A DNA stretch of 64,000 nt from assembly GCA_023230525.1 (NCBI GenBank), contig JALNXE010000003.1, forward strand, positions 1 to 64,000, read 5' to 3'. Made by a program: the position numbers and the translations under genes. This DNA comes from Desulfobulbaceae bacterium. GTDB lineage: Bacteria > Desulfobacterota > Desulfobulbia > Desulfobulbales > SURF-16. Below, piece by piece: positions 24,892 to 33,760 of the stretch (within the stretch, counting starts at the first letter, position 1; each line of letters opens with the position of its first letter). Under the pieces are notes generated by a model. That model saw only the letters and a program-made list of their open reading frames with translations, did not search any database and had not been told where the DNA came from.

Positions 24892-25752
24892 TTAATGGTG
24901 TTGTTTCCCAAAGTCCTGGTCAGCCAACGAATTCTCATGCATGATAATAATCAGATATTCCAGCTGCGAAAAATCTACCGCCGGTTCAACCTCAATTTGC
25001 TGGAACATGCCCCGTTTGCTTTTGGTGACCTCGGAAACCTTGCCCACCGGCAGACCCTTGGGGAAAATATCACCAAGGCCTGAGGTGACGATGGCATCGC
25101 CTTTTTCAACGTCGGCATTTTTTAAGACATACTGCAGATTAAAACCGTTGCTGCCGTTGCCCTTGAGGATTCCCTGCACCCTGTTCTTCTGCAGGAGAAC
25201 ATCGATAGCGCTGTTGGGATCATTGGCCAGCAGGACTTTCGAATAGTTTGGTGACGTGTCAAGAATCTGGCCCACCACACCTTCAACCGTGACCACGGGC
25301 ATGCCCTTTTCCACCCCTTCGCTGCTGCCCCGGTCAATAATGATGGTCCGGAACCAGAGGGAAGGATCGCGGCCCACGATCTGGGCAGTCAGGGTGGGGG
25401 GAGGCAGGGAGTCCTTGATCTGCAGCAGTTTGCTCAGGCGCACATTCGTGGCAACCGCCTCCCGGTACTTGATGTTGGTTTCCTTGAATTTATCCAGTTC
25501 TTGCTGGAGCCTCTTGTTATCATCCCGGACATACAGGAGGGCGATATAATCACCCCACACATTGGCTACGCCGGTTGTGAGCCGGGTAATGACATACTGC
25601 CCTTTGCCTATAAGGTCGAGCGCAAGTCTTTGCGGGCCGTTTAATTCCTGGCGGCCCACAGTGGAGGCAATCAGAATGAGGATGAAGGTCAGGATGGAGC
25701 CGAAGAGGAAAAAAAGCTTGATCTGCTTTGATTTTTTATTTTTTTTTCTCAT
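24892..25752 (-). CDS. mreC: rod shape-determining protein MreC
   Basis: Periplasmic scaffold of the elongasome, anchored by one N-terminal helix (about residues 12-30). A coiled coil follows (about 65-95, NKRLQQELDKFKETN), then the beta-domain with VGRDPSLWFRTIIIDRGSSE, GMPVVTVEGVVGQILD, VLLANDPNSAIDVLLQK and GDAIVTSGLGDIFPKGLPVG. 286 residues. It lies nine bases after mreB. Confidence 0.95.
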   Translation of the reverse strand: MRKKNKKSKQIKLFFLFGSILTFILILIASTVGRQELNGPQRLALDLIGKGQYVITRLTTGVANVWGDYIALLYVRDDNKRLQQELDKFKETNIKYREAVATNVRLSKLLQIKDSLPPPTLTAQIVGRDPSLWFRTIIIDRGSSEGVEKGMPVVTVEGVVGQILDTSPNYSKVLLANDPNSAIDVLLQKNRVQGILKGNGSNGFNLQYVLKNADVEKGDAIVTSGLGDIFPKGLPVGKVSEVTKSKRGMFQQIEVEPAVDFSQLEYLIIIMHENSLADQDFGKQHH

Positions 25753-25761
25753 CAGGATAGA

Positions 25762-26799
25762 TTAGTTGACCATCACCTCTTTGAGCACATCAATATTTTC
25801 CAGGGCCTTTCCTGAGCCGAGGACAACGGATGATAAAGGGTCATCTGCGATGATAATCGGCAGGCCGGTTTCCTGTTTCAGGCGTTTGTCGAGATTACGC
25901 AGCATGCCTCCTCCACCGGTCAGCACGATGCCCTGGTCCACAATATCGGCTGAAAGTTCGGGTGGGGTCAACTCCAGGGCCATTTTTACTGTTTCGATAA
26001 TGGCATCAACCTGTTCGGAGATGGCCTGATTGATCTCCCCGGAGTCAATAGTGAGGGTCTTGGGCACACCGGATACCAGGTCCCGGCCCTTGATGTCCAT
26101 GGTTTCATAGGGCGGCTCAGGCATGACGTCGGCAATGGTCGTTTTGATGACTTCCGCGGAATGCTCGCCGATGGCCAGGTTGTGTTTCCGCTTGATGTGC
26201 TGCAGTATGGCGTCGTCCATCTTGTCGCCGGCGACCCTGACGGATTTGGAGTAAACAATACCGGCCAGGGAGATGACAGCCACCTCAGTGGTGCCCCCGC
26301 CGATGTCAACAATCATGTTAGCGGTGGGTTCCGTGATGGGCAGTCCTGCGCCGATGGCCGCGGCCATCGGTTCCTCGATGAGGTAGACCTCCCTTGCACC
26401 GGCCGATTCCGCCGATTCCCGCACGGCTCTTTTTTCAACCTGGGTGATGCCCGAAGGCACGCTGATGATAATGCGCGGGTGAACAAGAGTGCGTCTGTTA
26501 TGCACCTTGTTGATGAAATAGCGCAACATGGCCTCTGTTACTTCAAAATCAGCAATAACCCCATCCTTGATGGGGCGTATGGCGACAATATTTCCAGGGG
26601 TCCGGCCGAGCATCATTTTTGCTTCCTTGCCCACGGCAAGAACCTTGTTGCTGCGATGATCCTTCCGCACTGCAACCACGGATGGTTCACGCAGGACAAT
26701 ACCTTTCCCCTTGACATAGACAAGGGTGTTTGCAGTACCTAAATCTATGGCCAGATCGTTTGAGAGCCAGCCGAATAATGAATCAAAAGGAGAAAACAT
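25762..26799 (-). CDS. mreB: rod shape-determining protein MreB (actin homologue)
   Basis: Bacterial actin that forms membrane-bound filaments guiding cell-wall elongation. 345 residues. Phosphate loops and core motifs are clear: AIDLGTANTLVYVKGKGIVL, VPSGITQVEKRAVRESA, EEPMAAAIGAGLP, MIVDIGGGTTEVAVISL and GIVLTGGGGMLRNLD. The start is ATG at 26797-26799 with GAGGGAG upstream. First gene of the mre cluster. Confidence 0.98.
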   Translation of the reverse strand: MFSPFDSLFGWLSNDLAIDLGTANTLVYVKGKGIVLREPSVVAVRKDHRSNKVLAVGKEAKMMLGRTPGNIVAIRPIKDGVIADFEVTEAMLRYFINKVHNRRTLVHPRIIISVPSGITQVEKRAVRESAESAGAREVYLIEEPMAAAIGAGLPITEPTANMIVDIGGGTTEVAVISLAGIVYSKSVRVAGDKMDDAILQHIKRKHNLAIGEHSAEVIKTTIADVMPEPPYETMDIKGRDLVSGVPKTLTIDSGEINQAISEQVDAIIETVKMALELTPPELSADIVDQGIVLTGGGGMLRNLDKRLKQETGLPIIIADDPLSSVVLGSGKALENIDVLKEVMVN

Positions 26800-27074
26800 C
26801 TATGCACTCCCTCAGTGGGTAAAATTGAATATTTTTGTAATGAGGAACAGGGCTATATACAAGCATGAAATTACGGCAATGGGATTACGTAGAGGAAAAC
26901 TTTCAAAAAGAATATCTTCAACAATTGCGAGATATGTTTTGATCGCTCATGCTACTTAAAACCTTAACTTTGATACCTTAGCAAACAAAAAAAATGTTAG
27001 CAAGCAAAATGCTTTCCCGCCATAATTTATAGGAGTGGTGCTTGTTTATGTTAGGCGGGGCGGGGAAAAAAAAC
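26800..27074. other. intergenic region upstream of mreB
   Basis: AT-rich DNA between the divergent mreB and tRNA-Ala genes. The mreB promoter must lie here; on the minus strand TTGCCG and TATATA elements are visible near 26850-26880 but with a short spacer, so I do not call them firmly. No gene is seen. Confidence 0.4.
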
Positions 27075-27104
27075 TTGACAGTCATTAATCATTAAGATTA
27101 TAAG
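27075..27104 (+). promoter_or_regulatory. sigma-70 type promoter of tRNA-Ala
   Basis: TTGACA at 27075-27080 and TATAAG at 27099-27104 are separated by 18 bases, and the tRNA begins 26 bases further on. Confidence 0.7.
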
Positions 27105-27129
27105 TGGTCGAAAATTTCGACCGCTGTGT

Positions 27130-27205
<76 letters not shown>

Positions 27206-27340
27206 AGATTTGTTGAGTCACTTCTGATGAGGGAGTCGCAAAATACATAATATTCATTGATGCGGGACGAACCGCCGGATAACAAGTTGTAAGGATCTTT
27301 AATCGGGGAGGGCCTAGAAGTTTTTCCTTATATTAAAGAT

Positions 27341-27394
27341 AGCCTCTGTCGGTACTCAAGAATTGGCCTTCTTTTACACCGCAGAGGCTTTTTT
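27341..27394 (+). terminator. Rho-independent terminator after tRNA-Ala
   Basis: AGCCTCTG, a bulged T and CGGT pair with ACCG and CAGAGGCT across a 24-base loop, followed by six T. It ends transcription from the tRNA-Ala promoter; the 135 bases between the tRNA and this hairpin have no gene that I recognise. Confidence 0.7.
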
Positions 27395-27441
27395 GTTTAT
27401 TGTGATGTTAAATCGGCAACCTATCCTTACGGAGTTTTCCC

Positions 27442-27633
27442 ATGTCATCAGGCAAAAATCAGGGTGACGAGCACGACAAGGCGGTGTTCAAGTCGATAAC
27501 CGATGAGGCGATTCTCAAGGTCACCAAGGAAATAGTCGTTAAGTTCATCGAGTGCGGCCGGCTTTCCCCTGCAAATTTTGACGAGACTTTTGAGCAGGTT
27601 TATAAGAAGGTTGTGAGCACGGTCCGGACATGA
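27442..27633 (+). CDS. small conserved hypothetical protein (63 aa)
   Basis: Soluble, charged protein with no signal or membrane segment. The middle, DEAILKVTKEIVVKFIECG, then RLSPANFDETFEQVYKKV, looks helical, and I have the impression of similar short proteins in other Desulfobacterota, but I cannot name the family or a function. The ATG follows GGAG by eight bases. Its stop overlaps the first possible ATG of mpl, so the two are probably co-transcribed. Confidence 0.7.
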   Translation: MSSGKNQGDEHDKAVFKSITDEAILKVTKEIVVKFIECGRLSPANFDETFEQVYKKVVSTVRT

Positions 27634-27653
27634 CGCATCCTGAAGAGGTGGCA

Positions 27654-29102
27654 ATGCTTGATGCCTCTCTCAATATTTTTCCTGACTCCCCTCGACATAT
27701 TCACCTCATGGGGGTGTGTGGCACTGGTATGGCCGCCATGGCGGGTATGCTGAAGAATCAGGGCTACAACGTCTCCGGTTCAGACAGCCATGTTTATCCA
27801 CCCATGAGTGATTTTCTGGCCCGTACCGGCATTCCAATTCTTGAGGGGTACAGGGCAGAAAATCTCGATCCCCGCCCTGATCTGGTTGTCGTCGGCAATG
27901 TGATTACCCGTAAAAATCCTGAAGCGATTGCCCTGGCAAAACTCCGCATTCCCTATCTGTCCTTTCCCCAGCTGCTCAGCTATAAGTTTCTCGCCGCTAA
28001 AAAATCTCTGGTAGTTGCCGGCACCCATGGCAAAACCACCACGTCCTCCATGCTGGCTACCATGCTTTATGGCGCCGGATTTGAGCCGGGCTTTATGATC
28101 GGCGGCATTGTCCAGGCCTTTGGCCGCAATTTCCGCGTTGGGGATGGCCCCTACTTTGTGGTTGAGGGTGATGAATACGATACGGCCTTTTTTGACAAGG
28201 GCCCGAAATTTCTTCATTACCGCCCCTGGATCGCCATTATTACCAGTATTGAATTTGATCATGCCGACATTTATGCGGATCTTGCGGCGGTAAAAAACTC
28301 TTTCCGCAGATTGATTGCCATGATGCCGGCAGATGGCTGCCTGGTGGCCCATCTTGATGATCCGGTGGTGCGGGAGCTTGTTGCCGAAGCTCCCTGCCCT
28401 GTGGTGGGCTACGGCCAGCTGTCTGCCAATGACTGGTGTCTGGCGCAGGTCAGTTGTTCCAGGAGCGGGAGCTCGTTTGTGGCCCTGCACCACGGCAAGC
28501 CCTTTGGCTCGTTCACCACGGTCATGCCCGGCAGGCACAACTGCTTGAACGGCCTGGCCGTTATAGCGGTGCTGGAACGGCTGGGGCTGGCCCCTGATGT
28601 CATCTCCCGTGAGCTGCAGCTCTTTAAGGGCGTAAGGCGGCGCCAGGAGGTGCGTGGGGTAGTCGGGGGGGTGACCGTCATCGATGATTTCGCCCATCAC
28701 CCGACGGCGGTGCGGGAGACACTCGCCGCCCTCAGGGCCGCCTATGAGGGGCAGCGCCTGCTGGCAGTATTTGAGCCGCGCACCAATTCCAGCAGGAGGC
28801 GGGTTTTTCAGCAGGATTATCTGGGCGTCTTTGATGCTGCCGATGTGGTGGTGGTCAAGGAGCCGGATATTCTGGCAACAGTTCCGGAAGAGCAGCGCTT
28901 TTCCGCCAAAGAACTGGTCGCCGGCCTGCAGGAGAGGGGGGTGGACGGCTATTACTTTCCCAACACCGACCTGATTCTCGATTACCTTTCAGATATCATC
29001 CATCCGGACGATGTCGTGGCCATATTGTCCAATGGCGGATTTGACAATATTCATATGCGCCTGTTGCACAGGCTTGCGCAGCTTTTTCCCCCGAACAAAT
29101 AA
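27654..29102 (+). CDS. mpl: UDP-N-acetylmuramate:L-Ala-gamma-D-Glu-meso-DAP ligase
   Basis: Mur ligase of cell-wall recycling that joins the salvaged tripeptide to UDP-MurNAc. Close to MurC but distinguished by its length and by its loops. Seen: HIHLMGVCGTGMAAMAGMLK (nucleotide-binding N-domain), VVAGTHGKTTTSSMLA (ATP P-loop), VVEGDEYDTAFFDKGPKFLH (a typical Mpl stretch), HNCLNGLAVIAVL, IDDFAHHPTAVRETL, and FEPRTNSSRRRVFQ. I start at the ATG at 27654, five bases after GAGG; the ATG at 27630, overlapping the previous stop, has no ribosome-binding site. 482 residues. Confidence 0.93.
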   Translation: MLDASLNIFPDSPRHIHLMGVCGTGMAAMAGMLKNQGYNVSGSDSHVYPPMSDFLARTGIPILEGYRAENLDPRPDLVVVGNVITRKNPEAIALAKLRIPYLSFPQLLSYKFLAAKKSLVVAGTHGKTTTSSMLATMLYGAGFEPGFMIGGIVQAFGRNFRVGDGPYFVVEGDEYDTAFFDKGPKFLHYRPWIAIITSIEFDHADIYADLAAVKNSFRRLIAMMPADGCLVAHLDDPVVRELVAEAPCPVVGYGQLSANDWCLAQVSCSRSGSSFVALHHGKPFGSFTTVMPGRHNCLNGLAVIAVLERLGLAPDVISRELQLFKGVRRRQEVRGVVGGVTVIDDFAHHPTAVRETLAALRAAYEGQRLLAVFEPRTNSSRRRVFQQDYLGVFDAADVVVVKEPDILATVPEEQRFSAKELVAGLQERGVDGYYFPNTDLILDYLSDIIHPDDVVAILSNGGFDNIHMRLLHRLAQLFPPNK

Positions 29103-29256
29103 AAAAAGCCCTAACCCCGTATTACTACGGACTTATGGATCGAGTTCGCGCAGAATTTATTTTGCGCATATGCACAAAATTATCCGTGGGTGCCTGTTGT
29201 AAATTATTCCATGAGATTAATAACATATCTTATCAGTTGCGATGAGATGTGCACCA

Positions 29257-29293
29257 ATGAATAGTTATTCATAATTGTGTGAATAGCCATTCA
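29257..29293. promoter_or_regulatory. two dyad-symmetric boxes upstream of the nuo promoter
   Basis: ATGAATA-GT-TATTCAT at 29257-29272 is a perfect inverted repeat. A second, TGAAT-AGCC-ATTCA, lies at 29280-29293, with its centre 22 bases from the first, about two helical turns. They end just before the -35 element at 29302, where an activator or repressor dimer pair would bind. The regulator is unknown. Confidence 0.55.
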
Positions 29294-29301
29294 TTTTTTG
29301 C

Positions 29302-29330
29302 TTGACATAGAAAAACCTATGGGATAATAA
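29302..29330 (+). promoter_or_regulatory. candidate promoter of the nuo operon
   Basis: TTGACA at 29302-29307 and TAATAA at 29325-29330 are 17 bases apart. About 150 bases of leader follow, including a small hairpin (GTGCAT/ATGCAC, 29342-29365). The rest of the 389-base gap from 29103 has no gene. Confidence 0.6.
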
Positions 29331-29491
29331 CGCGTGAAAGTGTGCATTTTTATTACGCAATGCACGGATATGGGTTGACATTCTGAGGTCACACAAACAA
29401 TTTTTTAAGGTGCAGATCAGTTGGAACTGAAATGCGCTTTATCGTCCTTCCCGTTAGTCAATTGACGCCGGATGGGCAAAGGAGCTGAAAC

Positions 29492-29893
29492 GTGGAACAA
29501 CAAGCTCTCCTTGATCTTCTCTATATTGCCGCTTTTACACTTTGCGGTCTCGCCTTTGGCTTCGGCCCCCTTCTCATTGTTTATCTCTTTTCACCGCGAG
29601 GAACCAGGCAAATAGTCAACAAGACAAGGATCCCCATCGAGTGCGGTATGTTGACCATTGGTCCTGCCTGGATTCGCTATGGAATTCTTTATTATCTTTA
29701 TGCCTTGATGTTTCTGGCCTTTGATGTTGATGTACTGTTTCTTTTCCCGGTGGCCGCTGTTTATAACGAATTTCCGGGTTTTCGGGGCTTTGTCGAGGTC
29801 GTTTTATTTGTCGCGATTCTTTCGCTGGCGATTGTTTATGCATGGAAAAAGGGAGTGTTCAAGTGGGAACGGAAAGTATACCAACAGCAGTAG
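29492..29893 (+). CDS. nuoA: complex I subunit NuoA
   Basis: Small membrane subunit of the proton-pumping quinone reductase, lying at the joint between the membrane and peripheral arms. 133 residues with three helices (about 10-30, 65-85, 95-118). Typical motifs are IPIECGM with the conserved Glu-Cys, and YYLYALMFLAFDVDVLFLFPVA. It starts with GTG seven bases after GGAG. First gene of a thirteen-gene operon. Confidence 0.95.
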   Translation: MEQQALLDLLYIAAFTLCGLAFGFGPLLIVYLFSPRGTRQIVNKTRIPIECGMLTIGPAWIRYGILYYLYALMFLAFDVDVLFLFPVAAVYNEFPGFRGFVEVVLFVAILSLAIVYAWKKGVFKWERKVYQQQ

Positions 29894-30399
29894 AGAGTGT
29901 TATCCCCCCGGCATTACTGCAGTTTCATCAATTAGATAAACTGCGCATGCTGGCCAGGGCAAACTCATTATGGCCCATGACCTTCGGCTTGGCCTGCTGC
30001 GCCATCGAAATGCTGTCAAGCGGTTGTGCCCGTTTTGACCTGTCGCGTTTCGGGGCGGAGGTTTTCCGGCCGTCACCACGCCAAAGTGATGTGATGATCG
30101 TTGCCGGGACAATCAATAAAAAGATGTTGCCCGCCGTTAAAATTCTCTATGACCAGATGCCGGAACCCAAATGGGTTATTGCCATGGGAAACTGTGCAAT
30201 TTCCGGTGGTCCTTTTGCCTATCCGGGCCAATATAATGTAGTTGAAGGGGCGGATACCTTTCTGCCGGTTGATGTCTATATTCCCGGCTGTCCCCCGCGT
30301 CCCGAGGCCCTCATTGAGGGATTGCTGGAACTTGAGGAAAAGATTACCGGTAATCGGCGCTGGCCGCGGGTTAAACCGGAAACAATGGTCAAGGGTTAA
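29863..30399 (+). CDS. nuoB: complex I subunit NuoB
   Basis: Peripheral subunit that holds the terminal N2 [4Fe-4S] cluster which passes electrons to quinone. Ligands are visible: FGLACCAIEM (adjacent cysteines), MGNCAISGG and IPGCPPRPEALIEGL. Start: the GTG at 29863, seven bases after GGGAG, gives a 31-base overlap with nuoA; the ATG at 29842 would give a 52-base overlap. 178 residues from the GTG. Confidence 0.96.
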   Translation: MGTESIPTAVESVIPPALLQFHQLDKLRMLARANSLWPMTFGLACCAIEMLSSGCARFDLSRFGAEVFRPSPRQSDVMIVAGTINKKMLPAVKILYDQMPEPKWVIAMGNCAISGGPFAYPGQYNVVEGADTFLPVDVYIPGCPPRPEALIEGLLELEEKITGNRRWPRVKPETMVKG

Positions 30400-30417
30400 G
30401 CCAGACCGGCATTTACC

Positions 30418-30461
30418 ACTCACAAGTCTGTTTTTTTATTGTTACAGCCGATTTTGTGAGT
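30418..30461 (+). repeat. inverted repeat in the nuoB-nuoC gap
   Basis: ACTCACAA and TTGTGAGT form a perfect eight-base stem enclosing 28 bases that include a run of seven T. It could be a transcript-stability or processing element inside the operon. Confidence 0.45.
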
Positions 30462-30480
30462 CCACCTTCATGGTAACGTT

Positions 30481-31041
30481 ATGGATCGAGCTAAAATAAA
30501 AAGAGAACTGGAAAATTTGGCTGCTGCAGGTCTTCCTGCTGAGCCACCGCAGGAAAAGGCGCCGGTGGAAGTCCAAGCTGAAGGAGCGGGTGAGGACAAG
30601 GCAAAGGCCAAGGCCAAGAAAGAAGAGGATGTCCCGCGCAAAAACGGCCTGATCGAAACGGAATATGCTAAACGTGGCACTCATCTTGATGTCCAGATCA
30701 ACCCGGATCAGGTGGTCAAAGCGGCAGAAATTCTTGATGGCGAAGGAATGACCCTGGAGATGGTGACCGGCGTTGACTGGCTCAAGGAAAAGCAGTTCGA
30801 GGTCATCTATGATTATTCCTATTCCGGCGGTCAGTTGTTCCGAGTGGTGGTGCGAGCCAGGGTTGACCGGGACCATCCGGACATTCCCACTGTTTGCCGT
30901 GTGTACGGCGGCGCGAACTGGCATGAGCGGGAAACCTGGGAAATGCTGGGCATCAATTTTGTCGGCCATCCGCAGCTTGAACACTTCCTGCTGCCGGAAG
31001 ATGCTGATTTCTATCCATTACGTAAGGATTTCAAGCCATGA
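30481..31041 (+). CDS. nuoC: complex I subunit NuoC with charged N-terminal extension
   Basis: 30-kDa-type peripheral subunit. The conserved part runs from about residue 65: LEMVTGVDWLKEKQFEVIYDY, then ARVDRDHPDIPTVCRVYGGA, and the signature NWHERETWEMLGINFVGHP. Residues about 18-55 are an unusual low-complexity stretch of Ala, Lys, Glu and Pro that is not part of the family fold. NuoC and NuoD are separate genes here and overlap by four bases. No strong ribosome-binding site precedes the ATG. Confidence 0.94.
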   Translation: MDRAKIKRELENLAAAGLPAEPPQEKAPVEVQAEGAGEDKAKAKAKKEEDVPRKNGLIETEYAKRGTHLDVQINPDQVVKAAEILDGEGMTLEMVTGVDWLKEKQFEVIYDYSYSGGQLFRVVVRARVDRDHPDIPTVCRVYGGANWHERETWEMLGINFVGHPQLEHFLLPEDADFYPLRKDFKP

Positions 31042-32156
31042 GTTCATTAGCCCAAAGCCAGTTGCGTGAGACCTTTGAGCTGAATATAGGTCCACAGCAT
31101 CCTGCCACCCACGGCGTACTGCGCATCAAGGTCGTCATGGATGGTGAATATATCGATCGGGCCGAGCCAATCCTTGGCTATATTCACCGCATGCATGAGA
31201 AGATGGGTGAAAATAGAACCTGGAACCAATTCTGGCCCAATATGGGCCGTCTCGATTATCTGTCCGCCATGGCCTACAACCATTGCTATGCCGGTCTTGT
31301 CGAGCGGGCCATGGAGATTGTGGTGCCAGAGCGGGCCGAGTACATTCGCGTCATTACCGCGGAATTGAACCGAATCCAAAGCCATCTTCTGGGCTTCGGG
31401 GCCTATATCATGGATCTCGGCGGATTTACCCCGCTGATGTACGCCATGGATGAGCGCGAGCAGATCCTTGACCTGCTGGAGTCGGTCACCGGCTCCCGCC
31501 TCACCTACTGTTATTTCCGCTTTGGTGGTGTTTATAACGATATCGATGACGACTTCATCACCGGAACACGGGCCTTCATCAAGCGGTTTCGTCCGCAGAT
31601 ACCCATGTATCATAAACTGGTTACCGGCAACGCCATCCTGATGGACCGACTTATTGGTGTCGGCCCTGTTTCCGCTGACATGTGCCGGAAATACGGGGCA
31701 ACCGGACCGGTTCTGCGGGGCTCAGGCGTAAATTATGATATTCGCAGAAATGAACCTTACAGCGTCTACCCAGAATTGGATTTTGATATCCCGGTGTATA
31801 AAGAATGCGATTCCATGGCCCGCTACATGGTGAGAATGGATGAGATGGTGCAGTCCTGCCGGATCATCGAACAAGCCTTGAATAAACTGCCGGAAGGACC
31901 GGTGATGGCCGAGAAGGTTCCCAAGGCCCTGAAACCGCCCAAAGGCGATTTCCATTATGCGGTAGAAGCTGCCCGCGGCACATTTTCCATGAGGGCAGTC
32001 AGTGATGGCACCAATACCGCTTACCGCATGCGGTTGCGGTCACCGACCTATTCCAATGTCAGTCTGTTCGAGGAGGCAAGCCGCGGTATGCTGCTGTCCG
32101 ACGCCCTGGCGTTTTTGGGAAGCCTTGATCCCGTTATACCCGAGATGGACCGGTAA
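31038..32156 (+). CDS. nuoD: complex I subunit NuoD
   Basis: 49-kDa-type subunit which, with NuoB, forms the quinone-binding site; related to the large subunit of NiFe hydrogenases. 372 residues. Seen: NIGPQHPATHGVLRIKV, EPILGYIHRMHEKMGENRTW, NRIQSHLLGFGAYIMDLG, the Tyr/His quinone-site region near residue 20, and an end in EMDR. Lacks hydrogenase cysteine pairs, as expected for complex I. The first four bases overlap nuoC. Confidence 0.96.
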   Translation: MSSLAQSQLRETFELNIGPQHPATHGVLRIKVVMDGEYIDRAEPILGYIHRMHEKMGENRTWNQFWPNMGRLDYLSAMAYNHCYAGLVERAMEIVVPERAEYIRVITAELNRIQSHLLGFGAYIMDLGGFTPLMYAMDEREQILDLLESVTGSRLTYCYFRFGGVYNDIDDDFITGTRAFIKRFRPQIPMYHKLVTGNAILMDRLIGVGPVSADMCRKYGATGPVLRGSGVNYDIRRNEPYSVYPELDFDIPVYKECDSMARYMVRMDEMVQSCRIIEQALNKLPEGPVMAEKVPKALKPPKGDFHYAVEAARGTFSMRAVSDGTNTAYRMRLRSPTYSNVSLFEEASRGMLLSDALAFLGSLDPVIPEMDR

Positions 32157-32168
32157 GGAGCAAGCACG

Positions 32169-33152
32169 ATGAATGAACTAATAAGATTACTCGCTTACAT
32201 GCTGGGCCTGGCTGCCTTTCTTGGTCTGAATCTTGCCTATCTTGGCTGGGTTGAAAGGAAGGGTGCCGGTCATTTTCAGCGGCGGACCGGGCCCAAGGAT
32301 GTTGGCCCCTATGGTCTGCTGCAGCCCCTTGCCGACGGTCTCAAGCTGATGTCCAAGCAGCTGGTGGTTCCGGCCAATGCGGACCGAGCACTCTATATGT
32401 GTGCCCCGATTCTCATCATGGTTCCCGCCGTCCTGCTGTTTGTGGCGATCCCCTTCGGTGAGCATCTGGTGCCCCGTGAATTTAATTTCGGCTTGCTCAT
32501 GATGTTCGCCTTTGCCTCGGTGGGTGGGTTGTCTATCCTGATCGGCGGCTGGGGTTCCGGAAACAAATATTCACTCATCGCCGGCGCCAGGGCGGTTTCC
32601 CAGAATGTTGCTTACGAAATACCCATGCTGATCACGGCCATCAATATCGTGATGATCACCGGATCCATGGATCTGAACGAAATTGTCCGCCAGCAGGGTG
32701 CCTATATCTGGAACTGGAATATATTCCGGCTGGATAAATCCTTGCTGATGCCCATTTCCTTCCTGGTTTTCTTTATCTGTTCCCTGGCGGAAACCAATCG
32801 TACCCCCTTTGATATGGGAGAGTGCGAAGGCGAGCTGGTTGCCGGTTATCATACTGAATACGGCGGCATGGGTTTCGGTCTTTTCATGATGGCTGAGTAT
32901 GCCAACCTTGTTATCGGCTGCAGTCTCACCACCATCCTCTTTCTCGGGGGGTGGCAGTCGCCCATAGGAATATTCCCCGGACCGCACTGGTTTCTGCTCA
33001 AGATGTATTTTCTCATCTGGTGTTTTGTCTGGATTCGCTGGACCTATCCTCGTACGACATTCTGGGGATTGCTCAATCTTTCCTGGAAATATCTCATACC
33101 GTTTTCATTGGTTAACTTGTTGCTAACAGCCTTATTTATAAAGGTATTTTGA
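32169..33152 (+). CDS. nuoH: complex I subunit NuoH
   Basis: Membrane subunit that forms the entry to the quinone chamber. 327 residues, about eight helices. Conserved stretches: GWVERKGAGHFQRRTGPKDV near residue 27 and SLAETNRTPFDMGECEGELV, followed by AGYHTEYGG with the acidic residues of the E-channel. Spacing to nuoD is 12 bases. Confidence 0.97.
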   Translation: MNELIRLLAYMLGLAAFLGLNLAYLGWVERKGAGHFQRRTGPKDVGPYGLLQPLADGLKLMSKQLVVPANADRALYMCAPILIMVPAVLLFVAIPFGEHLVPREFNFGLLMMFAFASVGGLSILIGGWGSGNKYSLIAGARAVSQNVAYEIPMLITAINIVMITGSMDLNEIVRQQGAYIWNWNIFRLDKSLLMPISFLVFFICSLAETNRTPFDMGECEGELVAGYHTEYGGMGFGLFMMAEYANLVIGCSLTTILFLGGWQSPIGIFPGPHWFLLKMYFLIWCFVWIRWTYPRTTFWGLLNLSWKYLIPFSLVNLLLTALFIKVF

Positions 33153-33154
33153 TT

Positions 33155-33760
33155 ATGTCCGGATACTTTAAAGATATCATCACAGGATTGAAGAGTCTCG
33201 CCGTCGGGCTGCAGATTACCAATAAAGAGTTTCTGACGAAACCCATCACTCTCCTGTATCCCCATGAGTCGGTAAAAATGTACCCCCGTTATCGGGGCCA
33301 CATCGAACTGGTCAAGGATCCCGAGACCGGCAGGAATCGCTGCATTTGCTGCGGTATGTGTGAGAAGGGCTGCCCTTCCGGCTGTATTACCGTGAAATCC
33401 GAAAAACGGCCGGGGGTAAAGGGCAAGGTCTTGACTGCCTATATCCTTAATTTTACGACCTGCAGCCTGTGCGGGCAGTGTGTTGAGAACTGTAAGCCAG
33501 AGGCCATCAAGTTTTCCAATGAATACAACTTGGCCAGCACCAGGCGGGAGGATTACATTTTTGATCTGCTGCAAAAGCTTCATCCGGAAGGTGTGCCGGA
33601 ACCCGAGGTTGATCCTGAATTATTGAAGAAAGAACAAGAAAAAGAAGAAGCTGCAAAGAAAGCTGCTGCAGAAAAGAAAGCTGCTGCGGCAAAGAAAGAA
33701 GCCGCCCCGAAAGCACCTGCTAAGGAAGGCGGGGAATCAAAAGCAGAGGAAAAAAGCTGA
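33155..33760 (+). CDS. nuoI: complex I subunit NuoI with Lys/Ala-rich tail
   Basis: Ferredoxin-like subunit that carries two [4Fe-4S] clusters (N6a, N6b). Ligand motifs are CICCGMCEKGCPSGC and CSLCGQCVENCKPEA. After about residue 155 the protein continues as a 45-residue tail of Lys, Ala and Glu that ordinary NuoI does not have. Start: ATG at 33155 with AAGG ten bases upstream; a TTG two codons earlier overlaps nuoH. The stop overlaps the nuoJ ATG. Confidence 0.95.
   Translation: MSGYFKDIITGLKSLAVGLQITNKEFLTKPITLLYPHESVKMYPRYRGHIELVKDPETGRNRCICCGMCEKGCPSGCITVKSEKRPGVKGKVLTAYILNFTTCSLCGQCVENCKPEAIKFSNEYNLASTRREDYIFDLLQKLHPEGVPEPEVDPELLKKEQEKEEAAKKAAAEKKAAAAKKEAAPKAPAKEGGESKAEEKS

Noticed and set aside
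27206..27340. Possible 6S RNA between tRNA-Ala and its terminator
   Set aside because: No long closing stem or central bubble; the only clear structure is the local terminator hairpin.
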